DNA of 12,662 bases from PVC group bacterium. GTDB lineage: Bacteria; GCA-001730085; JADFSZ01. The translations under genes and the position numbers were made by a program. The stretch spans positions 1-12,662 of the forward strand of contig JADFSZ010000031.1 of assembly GCA_022560555.1 (NCBI GenBank), read 5' to 3'. Positions 1 to 7,126 of the stretch are shown here, piece after piece. Within the stretch, counting starts at the first letter, position 1, and each line of letters opens with the position of its first letter. The notes under the pieces are model-generated. The model had not been told where the DNA came from and did no database searches. It saw nothing but the letters and a program-made list of their open reading frames with translations.

Positions 1-132
1 TCTCTCCATGAGCTTAAAAAGCACGTGTTGCAATTGAAAGATCTTCTTGTCATACGGCGAGGCATGCGTTTGTCCATTCAGCCTCTTTGCCTCGATCACT
101 TTAAGAAGATTCAAAAAATGGGTGAGTCATAA
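1..132 (+). CDS. EVE-domain protein, C-terminal end (partial)
   Basis: Frame 1 is open from the left edge to a TAA at 130-132 and encodes 43 residues, the tail of a gene that starts outside the window. The segment contains LLVIRRGMRLSIQPL (residues 16-30) followed by a short helix ending KKIQKMGES. The pattern 'L(V/I)R.G.RLS(V/I).PV' is typical of the last strands of EVE (PUA-like, DUF55) proteins, small domains thought to bind modified bases in RNA or DNA. The preceding part, ELKKHVLQLKDL, also fits the short helix that comes before this strand in the family. The call is from memory of the family pattern on a short fragment. The reading frame and stop are seen directly; function is inferred. 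Confidence 0.6.
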   Translation, partial: SLHELKKHVLQLKDLLVIRRGMRLSIQPLCLDHFKKIQKMGES

Positions 133-199
133 GAGTCTATTGTCGGAGACCATAGTATTGCATTATCAATTATACTTAAAACGATCAGGAAAATTTATT

Positions 200-1189
200 A
201 TGGATGTTTTGATAGCGTTATTTCTTGTCTTTTTGGGATGTGCCGGACTTTTATATCTTATGACCCGCATGCCGGGAAAAAGTCCTTCCGGGGCTCTCGC
301 TCCCTTAACCCAAGATCAATTGTTATTGCGTGATAGCATGCAAGCGGATTTAAATATTCTCGCTTTTGAAATCGGCGAGCGTAACACGTTTCACATGAAA
401 AGTTATACCAGGGCTTGCGACTTTTTGTTTGATTCACTTGATCAAACCGGTTTGGCCGTACAAAAAATTCCCTATGATATAGACGGACAAAAATTTTATA
501 ACATTGAAGCGCACAAACCAGGCATTCAGGATCAAGACATCATTATCGTGGGCGCCCATTACGATTCTGTTTTAGGTAGTCCGGGTGCGAATGATAACGG
601 CAGCGGTGTCGTTGCCGTTCTCGCGTTAGCCAAACGATTAGCCCATAAACCCCTGACGAAAACCGTACGTTTTGTGCTCTTTGCCAATGAAGAACCCCCT
701 GCCTTCCAAACAAAACAGATGGGAAGCTGGAACTATGCGCGGCGTTGCCGTGAGAACAAAGATCGTATCATCGTAATGCTCTCGATTGAAACTATCGGTT
801 ATTATTCCGAGAACCCCGGAAGCCAGCAGTATCCGTTTCCTTTCGGATTCTTTTACCCTGATACAGGGAATTTTTTAGCCGTGGTTGGTCAACTTAAAAA
901 TCGTTCTCTGATTTCCGGCCTTGTGAAGCATTTACGCACGCACGGTAAAATTCCTACCGAGGGGGTGGCGGCCTTTTCATTCATTCCCGGGGTGGGATGG
1001 TCTGATCATTGGGCCTTTTGGCAAGAAGGATATCCCGCGGTGATGCTCACAGATACGGCGCCTTATCGTTATCCGTTTTATCATTCGGCCGATGACACGA
1101 CGGACAAAATCGATTATGAACAACTCTCAAGAGTCGTGACGGCTCTTGAGCTATTGATTGAAAACCTTGCCGGACATGCGTCCTTATGA
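200..1189 (+). CDS. Membrane-anchored M28-family zinc aminopeptidase-like protein
   Basis: This is a 329-residue zinc peptidase of clan MH, which removes N-terminal residues from peptides. Residues 3-21 form a hydrophobic signal anchor, so the catalytic domain probably faces the periplasm. The family ligands are visible: H120 and D122 in AHYDS, the bridging D132 in GANDNGSG, the E164-E165 pair in NEEPP (catalytic base plus ligand), E197 in SIETIG and H295 in FYHSADD. SDHWAFW at 268-274 is a further family hallmark. The ATG at 200 has AGGA at 187-190 upstream. An in-frame ATG at 47 would add 51 residues overlapping the EVE reading frame and has no such support. The gene ends tail to tail with the deacetylase gene, overlapping it by 6 bases. 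Substrate is unknown; glutaminyl-peptide cyclase-like members share the fold, so peptidase activity is likely but not certain. Confidence 0.87.
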   Translation: MDVLIALFLVFLGCAGLLYLMTRMPGKSPSGALAPLTQDQLLLRDSMQADLNILAFEIGERNTFHMKSYTRACDFLFDSLDQTGLAVQKIPYDIDGQKFYNIEAHKPGIQDQDIIIVGAHYDSVLGSPGANDNGSGVVAVLALAKRLAHKPLTKTVRFVLFANEEPPAFQTKQMGSWNYARRCRENKDRIIVMLSIETIGYYSENPGSQQYPFPFGFFYPDTGNFLAVVGQLKNRSLISGLVKHLRTHGKIPTEGVAAFSFIPGVGWSDHWAFWQEGYPAVMLTDTAPYRYPFYHSADDTTDKIDYEQLSRVVTALELLIENLAGHASL

Positions 1190-2128
1190 ACGGTTCTGCA
1201 GCATGTTAACGTGAGCGCTTACGCACGCACCCAAAATGTCCAGATTGTACCCGCCTTCTAAGACAGACAGAATACGTCCCTCACAGAGCTCTTCGGCCTT
1301 CTGACATATCCTACTCGTCATCCATCCAAACATATCTGTCGAAAGACAAATTTCCGCTAACGGATCGTCTCTATGGGCGTCAAATCCGGCAGAAATTAAA
1401 ACGATATCCGGATGAAATTTTCCGATGGCCGGCAGTACTTTTTTTTCAAAAGCGTCTTTATATTCCGTGTCTCCCGCTCCGGCATCCATCGGGATATTCA
1501 GCGTTGTCCCTAGCCCTTCTTTTTGACCACGCTCCGACTCATGACCGCTTCCGGGATAAAACGGATATTGATGAAGACTTGTATAATACACGTTTGCATC
1601 TTCTTCAAAGGCGTGCTGTGTGCCGTTTCCATGATGCACATCCCAATCCAGAATAAATACTTTCTTCAGATGATAATGATTTTGGAGATACCGCGCCAAA
1701 ATGGCGATATTATTAAAAAGACAGAATCCCATCGCGGTATGATTCCCGGCATGATGCCCCGGAGGACGAACAGCCGCAAACCCATTAGCGATATCCCCTC
1801 GCATTAAAGCATCCGCGAGAGTCAAACATCCGTTTACCGCTAGACACGCGACTTCAAAAGAAGCCCTGCAGATGGCGACATCGGGACAATCCAATGTCGA
1901 AGCGCCATCCAAACAGCTCTTTTTAACTCTCCGGATATAATTTTCGGAATGAATCGTTTGAATCCATTTTAAATCGTAGCTCTCGGGCTGAAAATGTTGA
2001 AGACCGGAAAACCACTGAGCTTCTTTTAACGCCTTCATAATCACGGAAAGACGCTGGGGATTTTCCGGATGCATCACACCCGTTTCATGCTTCAGGTAAT
2101 CGTTATGATAAAGCAGTCCTGTTAACAT
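1184..2128 (-). CDS. Histone-deacetylase-family amidohydrolase (class II / AcuC-like)
   Basis: A 314-residue arginase/deacetylase-fold zinc hydrolase. The family's active site is complete: RPPGHHAG with the H125-H126 pair, DWDVHHGNGT at 161-170 giving zinc ligands D163 and H165, SAGFDAHRDDPL with the third ligand D250, and EGGYNL with the transition-state tyrosine Y294. The N-terminal HPENPQRL (20-27) is the usual rim motif. Bacterial relatives deacetylate acetyl-lysine proteins, acetylpolyamines or small amides; the true substrate cannot be read from the sequence. It is probably the last gene of the four-gene cluster starting at 3702, with a 30-base gap from the CYTH gene. The only SD-like string, GAGGG, abuts the ATG, so initiation looks weak or coupled. 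The start is supported by family alignment (TGLLYHNDYLKHETG). It converges on the M28 gene with a 6-base overlap. Confidence 0.93.
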   Translation of the reverse strand: MLTGLLYHNDYLKHETGVMHPENPQRLSVIMKALKEAQWFSGLQHFQPESYDLKWIQTIHSENYIRRVKKSCLDGASTLDCPDVAICRASFEVACLAVNGCLTLADALMRGDIANGFAAVRPPGHHAGNHTAMGFCLFNNIAILARYLQNHYHLKKVFILDWDVHHGNGTQHAFEEDANVYYTSLHQYPFYPGSGHESERGQKEGLGTTLNIPMDAGAGDTEYKDAFEKKVLPAIGKFHPDIVLISAGFDAHRDDPLAEICLSTDMFGWMTSRICQKAEELCEGRILSVLEGGYNLDILGACVSAHVNMLQNRS

Positions 2129-2158
2129 CCCTCATTCAAAGTGCCTTCCCACCATCCA

Positions 2159-2680
2159 TCAACCCTTAAGCTCTAGACCGTAATGCTGACACACCTCCAC
2201 AGCGGACCAGGGTTTCGTATCTTTCATTTCGTAACCGAATATTTTGACATATTTTTGGATCGTTTGTAAGTCAGGGGCTTCAATTTCAAGGAGAGGCGGA
2301 AGTCCGGGGAATGTGTCGATTTCAAAAGCAATTTTATTGAGGTGCCAGGAGCTTCGGTGCTTCTTAAAACGCAATATTTCTTTTAATCCTATTTCGGAAA
2401 AGATGTGGCGCAATTCTTCAAGGGAGTCCACTTCAATTTTGTATTCATCTGCCGATTTAACAATCTTTTTCGTAATGTTTGATTTGAGGGTCATCTCAAC
2501 CCGAGGTCCTTTTTGCCGCACGCGCAATCTTTTGCCTTCTTTTGTAAGCCGTGAATCGGCAAAGTCATAAAAAACAGCGACAAGTTGCCCTTCAAAAACT
2601 TTTTTGGCCCCGAGTTCGTTGATCTTTTTAAGGACTTTATCTTTATCAATTTCTAGAATCTTGACTTCTATTTCTTTCAT
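2159..2680 (-). CDS. CYTH-domain protein (class IV adenylate cyclase / triphosphatase type)
   Basis: A 173-residue protein with the CYTH (triphosphate tunnel) fold. The defining EIEVK (ExExK, residues 3-7) opens the protein. The remaining tunnel residues are seen in RLRVRQ (51-56), TLK (64-66), EYKIEV (79-84), KKHR (106-109), FEID (119-122) and LEIE (131-134). Family members bind triphosphates with two metal ions and act as class IV adenylate cyclases, thiamine triphosphatases or tripolyphosphatases. The CyaB-type layout makes cyclase the usual label, but the reaction cannot be decided here. I start it at the ATG at 2678-2680 because ExExK is normally at the extreme N-terminus. An in-frame ATG 90 bases upstream would lie inside the preceding gene and encode an unrelated basic stretch. 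AAAGAG lies upstream. It sits 17 bases after the small exported-protein gene and 30 before the deacetylase, probably in one operon. Confidence 0.85.
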   Translation of the reverse strand: MKEIEVKILEIDKDKVLKKINELGAKKVFEGQLVAVFYDFADSRLTKEGKRLRVRQKGPRVEMTLKSNITKKIVKSADEYKIEVDSLEELRHIFSEIGLKEILRFKKHRSSWHLNKIAFEIDTFPGLPPLLEIEAPDLQTIQKYVKIFGYEMKDTKPWSAVEVCQHYGLELKG

Positions 2681-2697
2681 TTTCTTATCGCTCTTTT

Positions 2698-3024
2698 TTA
2701 GAAACTTACCCCCATGGACGTGGGCAGATTTATGGATGCATCTTCGTCTATATCCTCCCCTATGCCCCAATTATAATAATCAGCTGCTTTGTTGATACGC
2801 AGATTGGTCCCCTTTATCCCGTATGTGTTTGAGCGCGCTTTAATGTTTTCTACATGCACGATTCCCGGTTCAGAAGAATCGGCCGTATCCCCGGAAACAA
2901 CATCCCCTGTATCGAAAGCATCCGCGTCTTGTAAAACTTCTTTTTCACTAAAACCCAAAGAAGCCATTCCTAAAAAGAACCCCACGCTTAGCACAAAAAT
3001 CATATCTATTTTTTTAAAAACCAT
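2698..3024 (-). CDS. Small exported protein of unknown function
   Basis: A 108-residue protein I do not recognise. Residues 1-26 look like a signal peptide: K4 and K5, a hydrophobic stretch to about 24, and a possible cleavage after GFS. The mature part opens with an acidic, Asp/Ser-rich segment (about residues 27-53, with repeated D-x-x-D spacing). It then has a polar segment, VHVENIKARSNTYGIKGTN, that looks beta-rich, and ends in hydrophobic GVSF. No cysteine is present in the mature protein and no enzyme motif is visible. The gene begins 3 bases after the stop of the membrane-protein gene, with GGGGAAAGGA upstream as a distant ribosome site, so the two are almost certainly co-transcribed and perhaps translationally coupled. 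The pairing suggests that the products act together in the envelope; this is an inference from position only. Confidence 0.72.
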   Translation of the reverse strand: MVFKKIDMIFVLSVGFFLGMASLGFSEKEVLQDADAFDTGDVVSGDTADSSEPGIVHVENIKARSNTYGIKGTNLRINKAADYYNWGIGEDIDEDASINLPTSMGVSF

Positions 3025-3027
3025 TTT

Positions 3028-3702
3028 TTACAATATCCTTTCCCCACGTAAAATTTCCGGGATAGGAGACGTATCAATTCGAAGCCCCCCGTCATGTTCT
3101 ATCCTAATCGTATAAAGAGTTCCCGGAATAAACTTGGTGCCGGGAGCTTCGATTTGCGCGTTTTTAACACCGGCATCCTCTCTTTGATCCGGACGAAGAG
3201 CATATTCCCAAAAATTTTGCCAAAGCTCACGCTCAAACCCATCCTGAATGCCATCCAGTTTATACGCTTGGGGGATTTGACCCGCAGGTCCTATTTCATA
3301 TTCTTCGGTTTGCTCCCCGTCCAACATGAAAACTTTCCAAAACAAATGCAGGCTCTTGCCACGCAGCAGATCCCCCTGCTGAACGTAGTCATCGTCAAAC
3401 CGTATGACGAGCGACTGAAATTGGATAATATTCCCCTGAAACGTGAAGTATTTAGCTTCCATCGGCCGGCCATAGCTGTCATACTCCAAAAACTTTATGG
3501 TTGTTTGATACTTGGACGATGTCTCATCATAACTGACATCGGTCACAAGAACATCGGCCACACGCGTATCGCCCGACATCCGATCAATCATAAGTTTTAG
3601 TATCTCAAGGCGGCGAATCCTTCCAGAAATAATATCATACGCGAAATAGACGCCTGCTAATACCCCCATGACAACAATGATGGAGATGATTTTTTTCAAC
3701 AC
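3028..3702 (-). CDS. Single-pass membrane protein of unknown function, 224 residues
   Basis: An unrecognised protein with an N-terminal membrane anchor (KK at 3-4 followed by a hydrophobic helix to about residue 22) and a soluble, probably periplasmic domain. The helical start of that domain (RIRRLEILKLMIDRM) is followed by alternating polar/hydrophobic strands such as VLVTDVSYDE and TTIKFLEYDSYGRP. An aromatic, charged central section follows (FRGNIIQFQ-like FQGNIIQFQ, RFDDDYVQQGD, GKSLHLFWKVF), and the protein ends in a basic tail. The start is a GTG at 3700-3702. AGAG lies about 10 bases upstream and a stronger AAAAGGAG about 16 bases upstream, too far for a normal fit. It is the first gene of the cluster that continues with the small exported protein, CYTH and the deacetylase. 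No catalytic motif is visible; I would not assign a function. Confidence 0.78.
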   Translation of the reverse strand: MLKKIISIIVVMGVLAGVYFAYDIISGRIRRLEILKLMIDRMSGDTRVADVLVTDVSYDETSSKYQTTIKFLEYDSYGRPMEAKYFTFQGNIIQFQSLVIRFDDDYVQQGDLLRGKSLHLFWKVFMLDGEQTEEYEIGPAGQIPQAYKLDGIQDGFERELWQNFWEYALRPDQREDAGVKNAQIEAPGTKFIPGTLYTIRIEHDGGLRIDTSPIPEILRGERIL

Positions 3703-3808
3703 GGCTTAATCTCTATAGCTCCTTTTTGGCATTATCCCTAAGATTCTAAGCAAAAGCGCCATGAATATCAAGCTTGACAATCACTTTATAGATGCATAAG
3801 GTGAAATT
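3703..3808. promoter_or_regulatory. Divergent intergenic region between the unknown-membrane-protein cluster and the symporter
   Basis: These 106 bases separate two genes transcribed away from each other, so both promoters should lie here. Directly visible are GATAAT (read on the minus strand, about 3732-3737), a possible -10 for the cluster, although no matching -35 is seen at 16-18 bases. There is also a 10-base perfect palindrome, TCAAGCTTGA, at 3768-3777. AAGGTG at 3798-3803 is a good ribosome site for the symporter ATG at 3809. The promoter assignments are tentative. Confidence 0.4.
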
Positions 3809-5686
3809 ATGCTTGATTTTCTTATCCTACTTATCTTTGTTGTTGTCTCTATTGGCTTTGGGCTTCACGCTCGCCGAAAAGCTTCTCAAAATCTCGAAGA
3901 ATATTTTTTGGCCGGCAAAACTTTATCCGGCTGGCAAGCCGGAATCTCCATGGCGGCCACGCAATTCGCGGCCGATACTCCCCTTTTGGTCACAGGGCTT
4001 ATTGCCACAGCAGGAATTTTTGCTTTGTGGCGTCTCTGGATTTATGGTGTGGCTTTTCTCCTGATGGCGTTCATACTCGCCCCCTGCTGGAGGCGAGCCG
4101 GGGTTTTAACGGACGCGGAACTGACCGAGATCCGTTATAGCGGAAAAGGGGTTCTTCTGTTAAGAATCCTTAAGGCTTTTTACTACGGAACCCTTATCAA
4201 CTGTGTTGTGATGGCCATGGTTCTCATTGCGGCTATTCGGATCGCGGAAGTTTTTCTTCCGTGGCATGAATGGCTTCCTAATATAATGTATCAGCCTTTT
4301 TACCGTCTCACGCAATTCTTTCATTTGGATATGACGTCCGCGATCACTCAACTTCACCCCTCTATCGCTTCAACAAACAATTTGATCAGCATTTTTGCGT
4401 TGTTGGCTTTTACCGCGCTCTATTCCATGACGGGAGGACTCAGAAGCGTTGTTCTAACGGACATTTTCCAGTTTACGATTGCCATGGTAGGAACATTATT
4501 GTACGCTTTTATTGTGGTCAAAAAAATCGGCGGGATGGATGAACTCATTCACAAACTTTACATCTATTACGGCGATGAAGTGGCCCAACAAAGATTATCG
4601 CTCTTCCCTCCATTGTCCCAATGTTTTATCCCTTTTGTTGTTGTCATCAGCCTTCAATGGGTTTTTCAAATGAATAGTGACGGAACAGGATACCTGGCTC
4701 AACGCACCATGGCCTGCCGCACAGATCAAGACGCGCGCCTCGCCGGAGTCATATTCACGTGGGTTCAGATTCTTTTAAGGAGTTTAATCTGGGTTGTGAT
4801 CGGAGTCGCCCTTCTCGTTCTTTATCCGGTCACCATTGAACAATTTCAATCGGCTGATTTCGCCGGGCAACGCGAGGCTTTGTTTGTTTTTGGGATTAAT
4901 GACCATTTGCCCATGGGGGTCCGCGGTCTCATGCTCACAGGGCTTCTCGCGGCACTGGCGTCCACCATTGATACACATCTCAATTGGGGCGCGAGTTACT
5001 GGAGCAATGATATCTATCAAAGACTTATTTGCCAGGCATGGCAAAAAAGAACCCCGCACCGCCGGGAATTGGTTCTTGTCGCGCGTCTATCTAACATCGT
5101 TATTCTTGTTCTCGCGATCATTGTTATGATGAACTTGGGGTCTATCGAAAAGGCATGGCTCCTGAGCCTTCTTTTCGGCGCAGGCATGGGGGCTGTTCTC
5201 GTTTTAAGATGGCTGTGGGAGCGGATCAATCTCTACTCTGAATTGGCGAGCATCATCGTGTCTCTGGTCATGGCTCCGATTCTCCTGATCTGGGTAACTG
5301 ACGAATGGCTCCGGCTTCTCTATATGGCCGTTACATCAAGCCTGGCGGCCATTCTTATCACGTTTGTGACGCCTCCGACACATCCGCACGTCCTCAAGAA
5401 ATTTTACGAACGCGTGCGGCCTGTCGGCTTTTGGCATATGTCGGCTCAACTTGCGGGACGTCCACGGGGCGAGGCATTTACTAAATTCAAATTTTTGTCC
5501 CGGGTTACCCTTTCTTCGGTTTGTTCGCTTTTCCTCATTCTGACCGGAAGTGTTCGTCTTCTCTTGCCGATACCGGGAGGCTTTTCGTGGACAAGCTGGA
5601 TTTTGATTTTGGCGGGATTGGTTCTTTGCCCTTTTTGGATCGGGAAAATGCGTTTGATGAATCAAGAACCGTCTGAAAAATATTAA
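3809..5686 (+). CDS. Sodium:solute symporter family transporter
   Basis: A 625-residue polytopic inner-membrane protein of the SSS family (LeuT fold), which couples sodium entry to uptake of a small solute. The N-terminal signature EEYFLAGKTLSGW (30-42) and the helix AGISMAATQFAADTPL (44-59) match the first core helix. The Na2-site region is clear at S385-T386 in LASTIDTHLNWGAS, followed by the conserved NDIYQRL from residue 400. Long hydrophobic stretches run throughout, with a hydrophilic break near 525-575 (PPTHPHVLKKFYERVRP) before two final helices, so about 13 or more membrane passes are likely. The substrate cannot be inferred: neither proline- nor sugar-specific residues are identifiable by eye. 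The start is set by AAGGTG at a proper distance. The gene is apparently monocistronic and ends in a 4-base tail-to-tail overlap with the HD gene. Confidence 0.92.
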   Translation: MLDFLILLIFVVVSIGFGLHARRKASQNLEEYFLAGKTLSGWQAGISMAATQFAADTPLLVTGLIATAGIFALWRLWIYGVAFLLMAFILAPCWRRAGVLTDAELTEIRYSGKGVLLLRILKAFYYGTLINCVVMAMVLIAAIRIAEVFLPWHEWLPNIMYQPFYRLTQFFHLDMTSAITQLHPSIASTNNLISIFALLAFTALYSMTGGLRSVVLTDIFQFTIAMVGTLLYAFIVVKKIGGMDELIHKLYIYYGDEVAQQRLSLFPPLSQCFIPFVVVISLQWVFQMNSDGTGYLAQRTMACRTDQDARLAGVIFTWVQILLRSLIWVVIGVALLVLYPVTIEQFQSADFAGQREALFVFGINDHLPMGVRGLMLTGLLAALASTIDTHLNWGASYWSNDIYQRLICQAWQKRTPHRRELVLVARLSNIVILVLAIIVMMNLGSIEKAWLLSLLFGAGMGAVLVLRWLWERINLYSELASIIVSLVMAPILLIWVTDEWLRLLYMAVTSSLAAILITFVTPPTHPHVLKKFYERVRPVGFWHMSAQLAGRPRGEAFTKFKFLSRVTLSSVCSLFLILTGSVRLLLPIPGGFSWTSWILILAGLVLCPFWIGKMRLMNQEPSEKY

Positions 5687-6384
5687 TCAAACACTTCAAT
5701 TTTGATTTTTTCAACCTTATCCATGATACTTTGATTCAGGTCCATCCTCCGGTTTTCGGGATCAAAACAAAACAAATGATCCAAAGCCGGCCTCCAGCCC
5801 GCGTCTTCGGTATAAGCACTCGCGTCAACCTGATAATACACAAGAAGGATTTCCCAAAATATTTTCAGATCCATTCCTGATTTTTGAGACATTTTTTTAA
5901 TTTTTCCGGCAGGAATATTTGGATCTGTTTGATTTTTTTTGAGAAACTCTCCGATCGGATCTCCGCCGATCAGTCCGGTTGAAACACGGATTTCTTGCGG
6001 GGTAAAATCCATAGCCTCAAGAAAATTTTCCAGAACGGGGACGGTATATTTATGCTGCAAAGCTTTATCTCCGTCCAAAATGGCTTTCGGTTTACCGAGA
6101 TCATGCAGAATCAAAGTTACAATAAATAGATTATGGCTGAAAGGAAAAGAAAATTTTACTTGCGAGAAATATTTCTTGAATTGGATGAGAACCATCTTTG
6201 TGTGCGTTTCTAAGGTTAACGGGTGGTGACGGACGACGAAAAGATCCATTTGTTCACGAACAAAGGAATTGGCTCTAAAATATTCCATAAGCTGAGTGGG
6301 GTTAACCGTGTTATCCGCTAATAATCCGTTGATGCCTGATCGGTTGATAGGGTCCCACGATTTTGGCGCCTCAAATCCGGTCAT
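5683..6384 (-). CDS. HD-domain putative phosphohydrolase
   Basis: A 233-residue soluble protein with a metal-dependent HD-type phosphohydrolase core. The likely metal ligands are H61 (LETHTKM), the H94-D95 doublet in LILHDLGKPKA, H111 (QHKYTVP) and D187 (YYQVDASAYT), in the order and rough spacing expected for HD domains. The HDLGKP..HD-type arrangement resembles the HD part of CCA-adding enzymes and related phosphatases, but no nucleotidyltransferase domain is present. Substrate is unknown. The ATG at 6382-6384 has a strong ribosome site, GGAGGGG, about 10 bases upstream. The gene is divergent from the uracil-DNA glycosylase across a 55-base gap and overlaps the symporter stop by 4 bases. 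No membrane segment or signal peptide is visible. Confidence 0.78.
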   Translation of the reverse strand: MTGFEAPKSWDPINRSGINGLLADNTVNPTQLMEYFRANSFVREQMDLFVVRHHPLTLETHTKMVLIQFKKYFSQVKFSFPFSHNLFIVTLILHDLGKPKAILDGDKALQHKYTVPVLENFLEAMDFTPQEIRVSTGLIGGDPIGEFLKKNQTDPNIPAGKIKKMSQKSGMDLKIFWEILLVYYQVDASAYTEDAGWRPALDHLFCFDPENRRMDLNQSIMDKVEKIKIEVFD

Positions 6385-6439
6385 CCTTATTTCCCCTCCA
6401 TCACCACATCTTATAAAGAACTATGATATGATCATTTTT
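6385..6439. promoter_or_regulatory. Compact divergent promoter region (HD gene / uracil-DNA glycosylase)
   Basis: Only 55 bases separate the two starts. On the minus strand TAAGAT (6408-6413) is a plausible -10 for the HD gene, placing a start site about 16 bases before its ATG with the GGAGGGG site between. On the plus strand TATGAT occurs twice, overlapping, at 6422-6427 and 6427-6432. The second copy is 7 bases from the ATG at 6440, which would give a leaderless or near-leaderless message. ATGATCAT at 6428-6435 is a perfect 8-base palindrome within this. No good -35 box is seen for either direction, so the call is tentative. Confidence 0.4.
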
Positions 6440-7126
6440 ATGAGCTCATCTCTCGAGCATAAAATTACAACGTGTGTCCTCTGTCCGCGGCTTGTTCAGT
6501 GGCGTCAAGACATCGGACAGATCAAAGTCCGTCGGTTTCAAGATGACACGTACTGGGCCAAGCCTGTGGCCGGATTCGGATCCCTGCAAGCAGAGTGTCT
6601 GATCGTCGGTTTAGCGCCGGCGGCTCACGGAGCCAATCGAACGGGACGCATGTTCACCGGGGACAGAAGCGGTGAATGGCTCTACCGGGCCCTTGCCAAA
6701 CAGGGATTCGCCAATCAAGCCGAATCCCACCATCGAAAAGACGGCTTGAAACTTCACAATTGTTTTATCACGGCGGTTCTTCACTGCGCTCCGCCTCAAA
6801 ATAAACCCGCCAAAGATGAAATCACGAATTGCCGTAGATTTTTCAGTTCGGAATTTCGGCAATTGAAGCGACTCCGCGTGATGATTTGCCTTGGACAAAT
6901 TGCGTTCAAGGAAACCCTCTGCTTATTGGAAAGTGAGCTTCAAATAAAATTTACCCCTAAACCTAAATTTTCTCACGGGAACACTTTTAAAACATCCCGC
7001 GATTTAACCATCATCGGGTCTTATCACCCAAGTCAGCAGAACACGTTTACGGGAAAATTAACGGAGGAGATGTTTGACACCGTTTTTAGAAAAGCCCGCC
7101 ATATTCTCAATAAATCTCAGGACTGA
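6440..7126 (+). CDS. Type-5 (UDGb) iron-sulfur uracil-DNA glycosylase
   Basis: A 228-residue base-excision repair enzyme that removes uracil, and in this family often hypoxanthine or ethenocytosine, from DNA. Motif 1 is GLAPAAHGANRTGRMFTGD (57-75). It carries alanine where other families have the catalytic Asp/Asn/Glu, the hallmark of family 5. Motif 2 is SYHPSQQNT (194-202). Four cysteines, C12, C15, C116 and C131, match the 4Fe-4S ligand pattern of families 4 and 5. I use the ATG at 6440 because CxxC then lies at residues 12-15, the usual distance. An ATG at 6428 would add only MIIF and has AAAGAA about 7 bases upstream, so it remains possible. An open frame back to 6296 runs into the divergent HD gene and is not credible. 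It ends in a 10-base tail-to-tail overlap with hemA. Confidence 0.93.
   Translation: MSSSLEHKITTCVLCPRLVQWRQDIGQIKVRRFQDDTYWAKPVAGFGSLQAECLIVGLAPAAHGANRTGRMFTGDRSGEWLYRALAKQGFANQAESHHRKDGLKLHNCFITAVLHCAPPQNKPAKDEITNCRRFFSSEFRQLKRLRVMICLGQIAFKETLCLLESELQIKFTPKPKFSHGNTFKTSRDLTIIGSYHPSQQNTFTGKLTEEMFDTVFRKARHILNKSQD

Noticed and set aside
47-199. N-terminal extension of the M28 gene back to an in-frame ATG at 47
   Set aside because: It overlaps the EVE-domain frame, encodes no recognisable sequence and lies before a well-placed AGGA and ATG at 200 that directly begin a signal anchor.
200-270. Lipoprotein signal (FLGC) in the M28 protein
   Set aside because: The lipobox is non-canonical (Phe-Leu-Gly-Cys, no basic N-region) and a plain transmembrane anchor explains the stretch better.
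2681-2770. Upstream start for the CYTH gene, adding 30 residues
   Set aside because: It would lie inside the preceding gene's coding region and puts the invariant ExExK at residues 33-37 instead of the extreme N-terminus, and the added residues look like antisense/off-frame translation.
3094-3600. Long plus-strand open frame of about 168 codons opposite the unknown membrane gene
   Set aside because: It is antisense to a gene with clear membrane anchor, ribosome site and operon position; no ribosome site or family motif of its own.
3774-3779. TTGACA, perfect -35 consensus before the symporter
   Set aside because: No acceptable -10 hexamer lies 16-18 bases downstream (the nearest TATAGA is only 7 bases away), so I cannot call a promoter.
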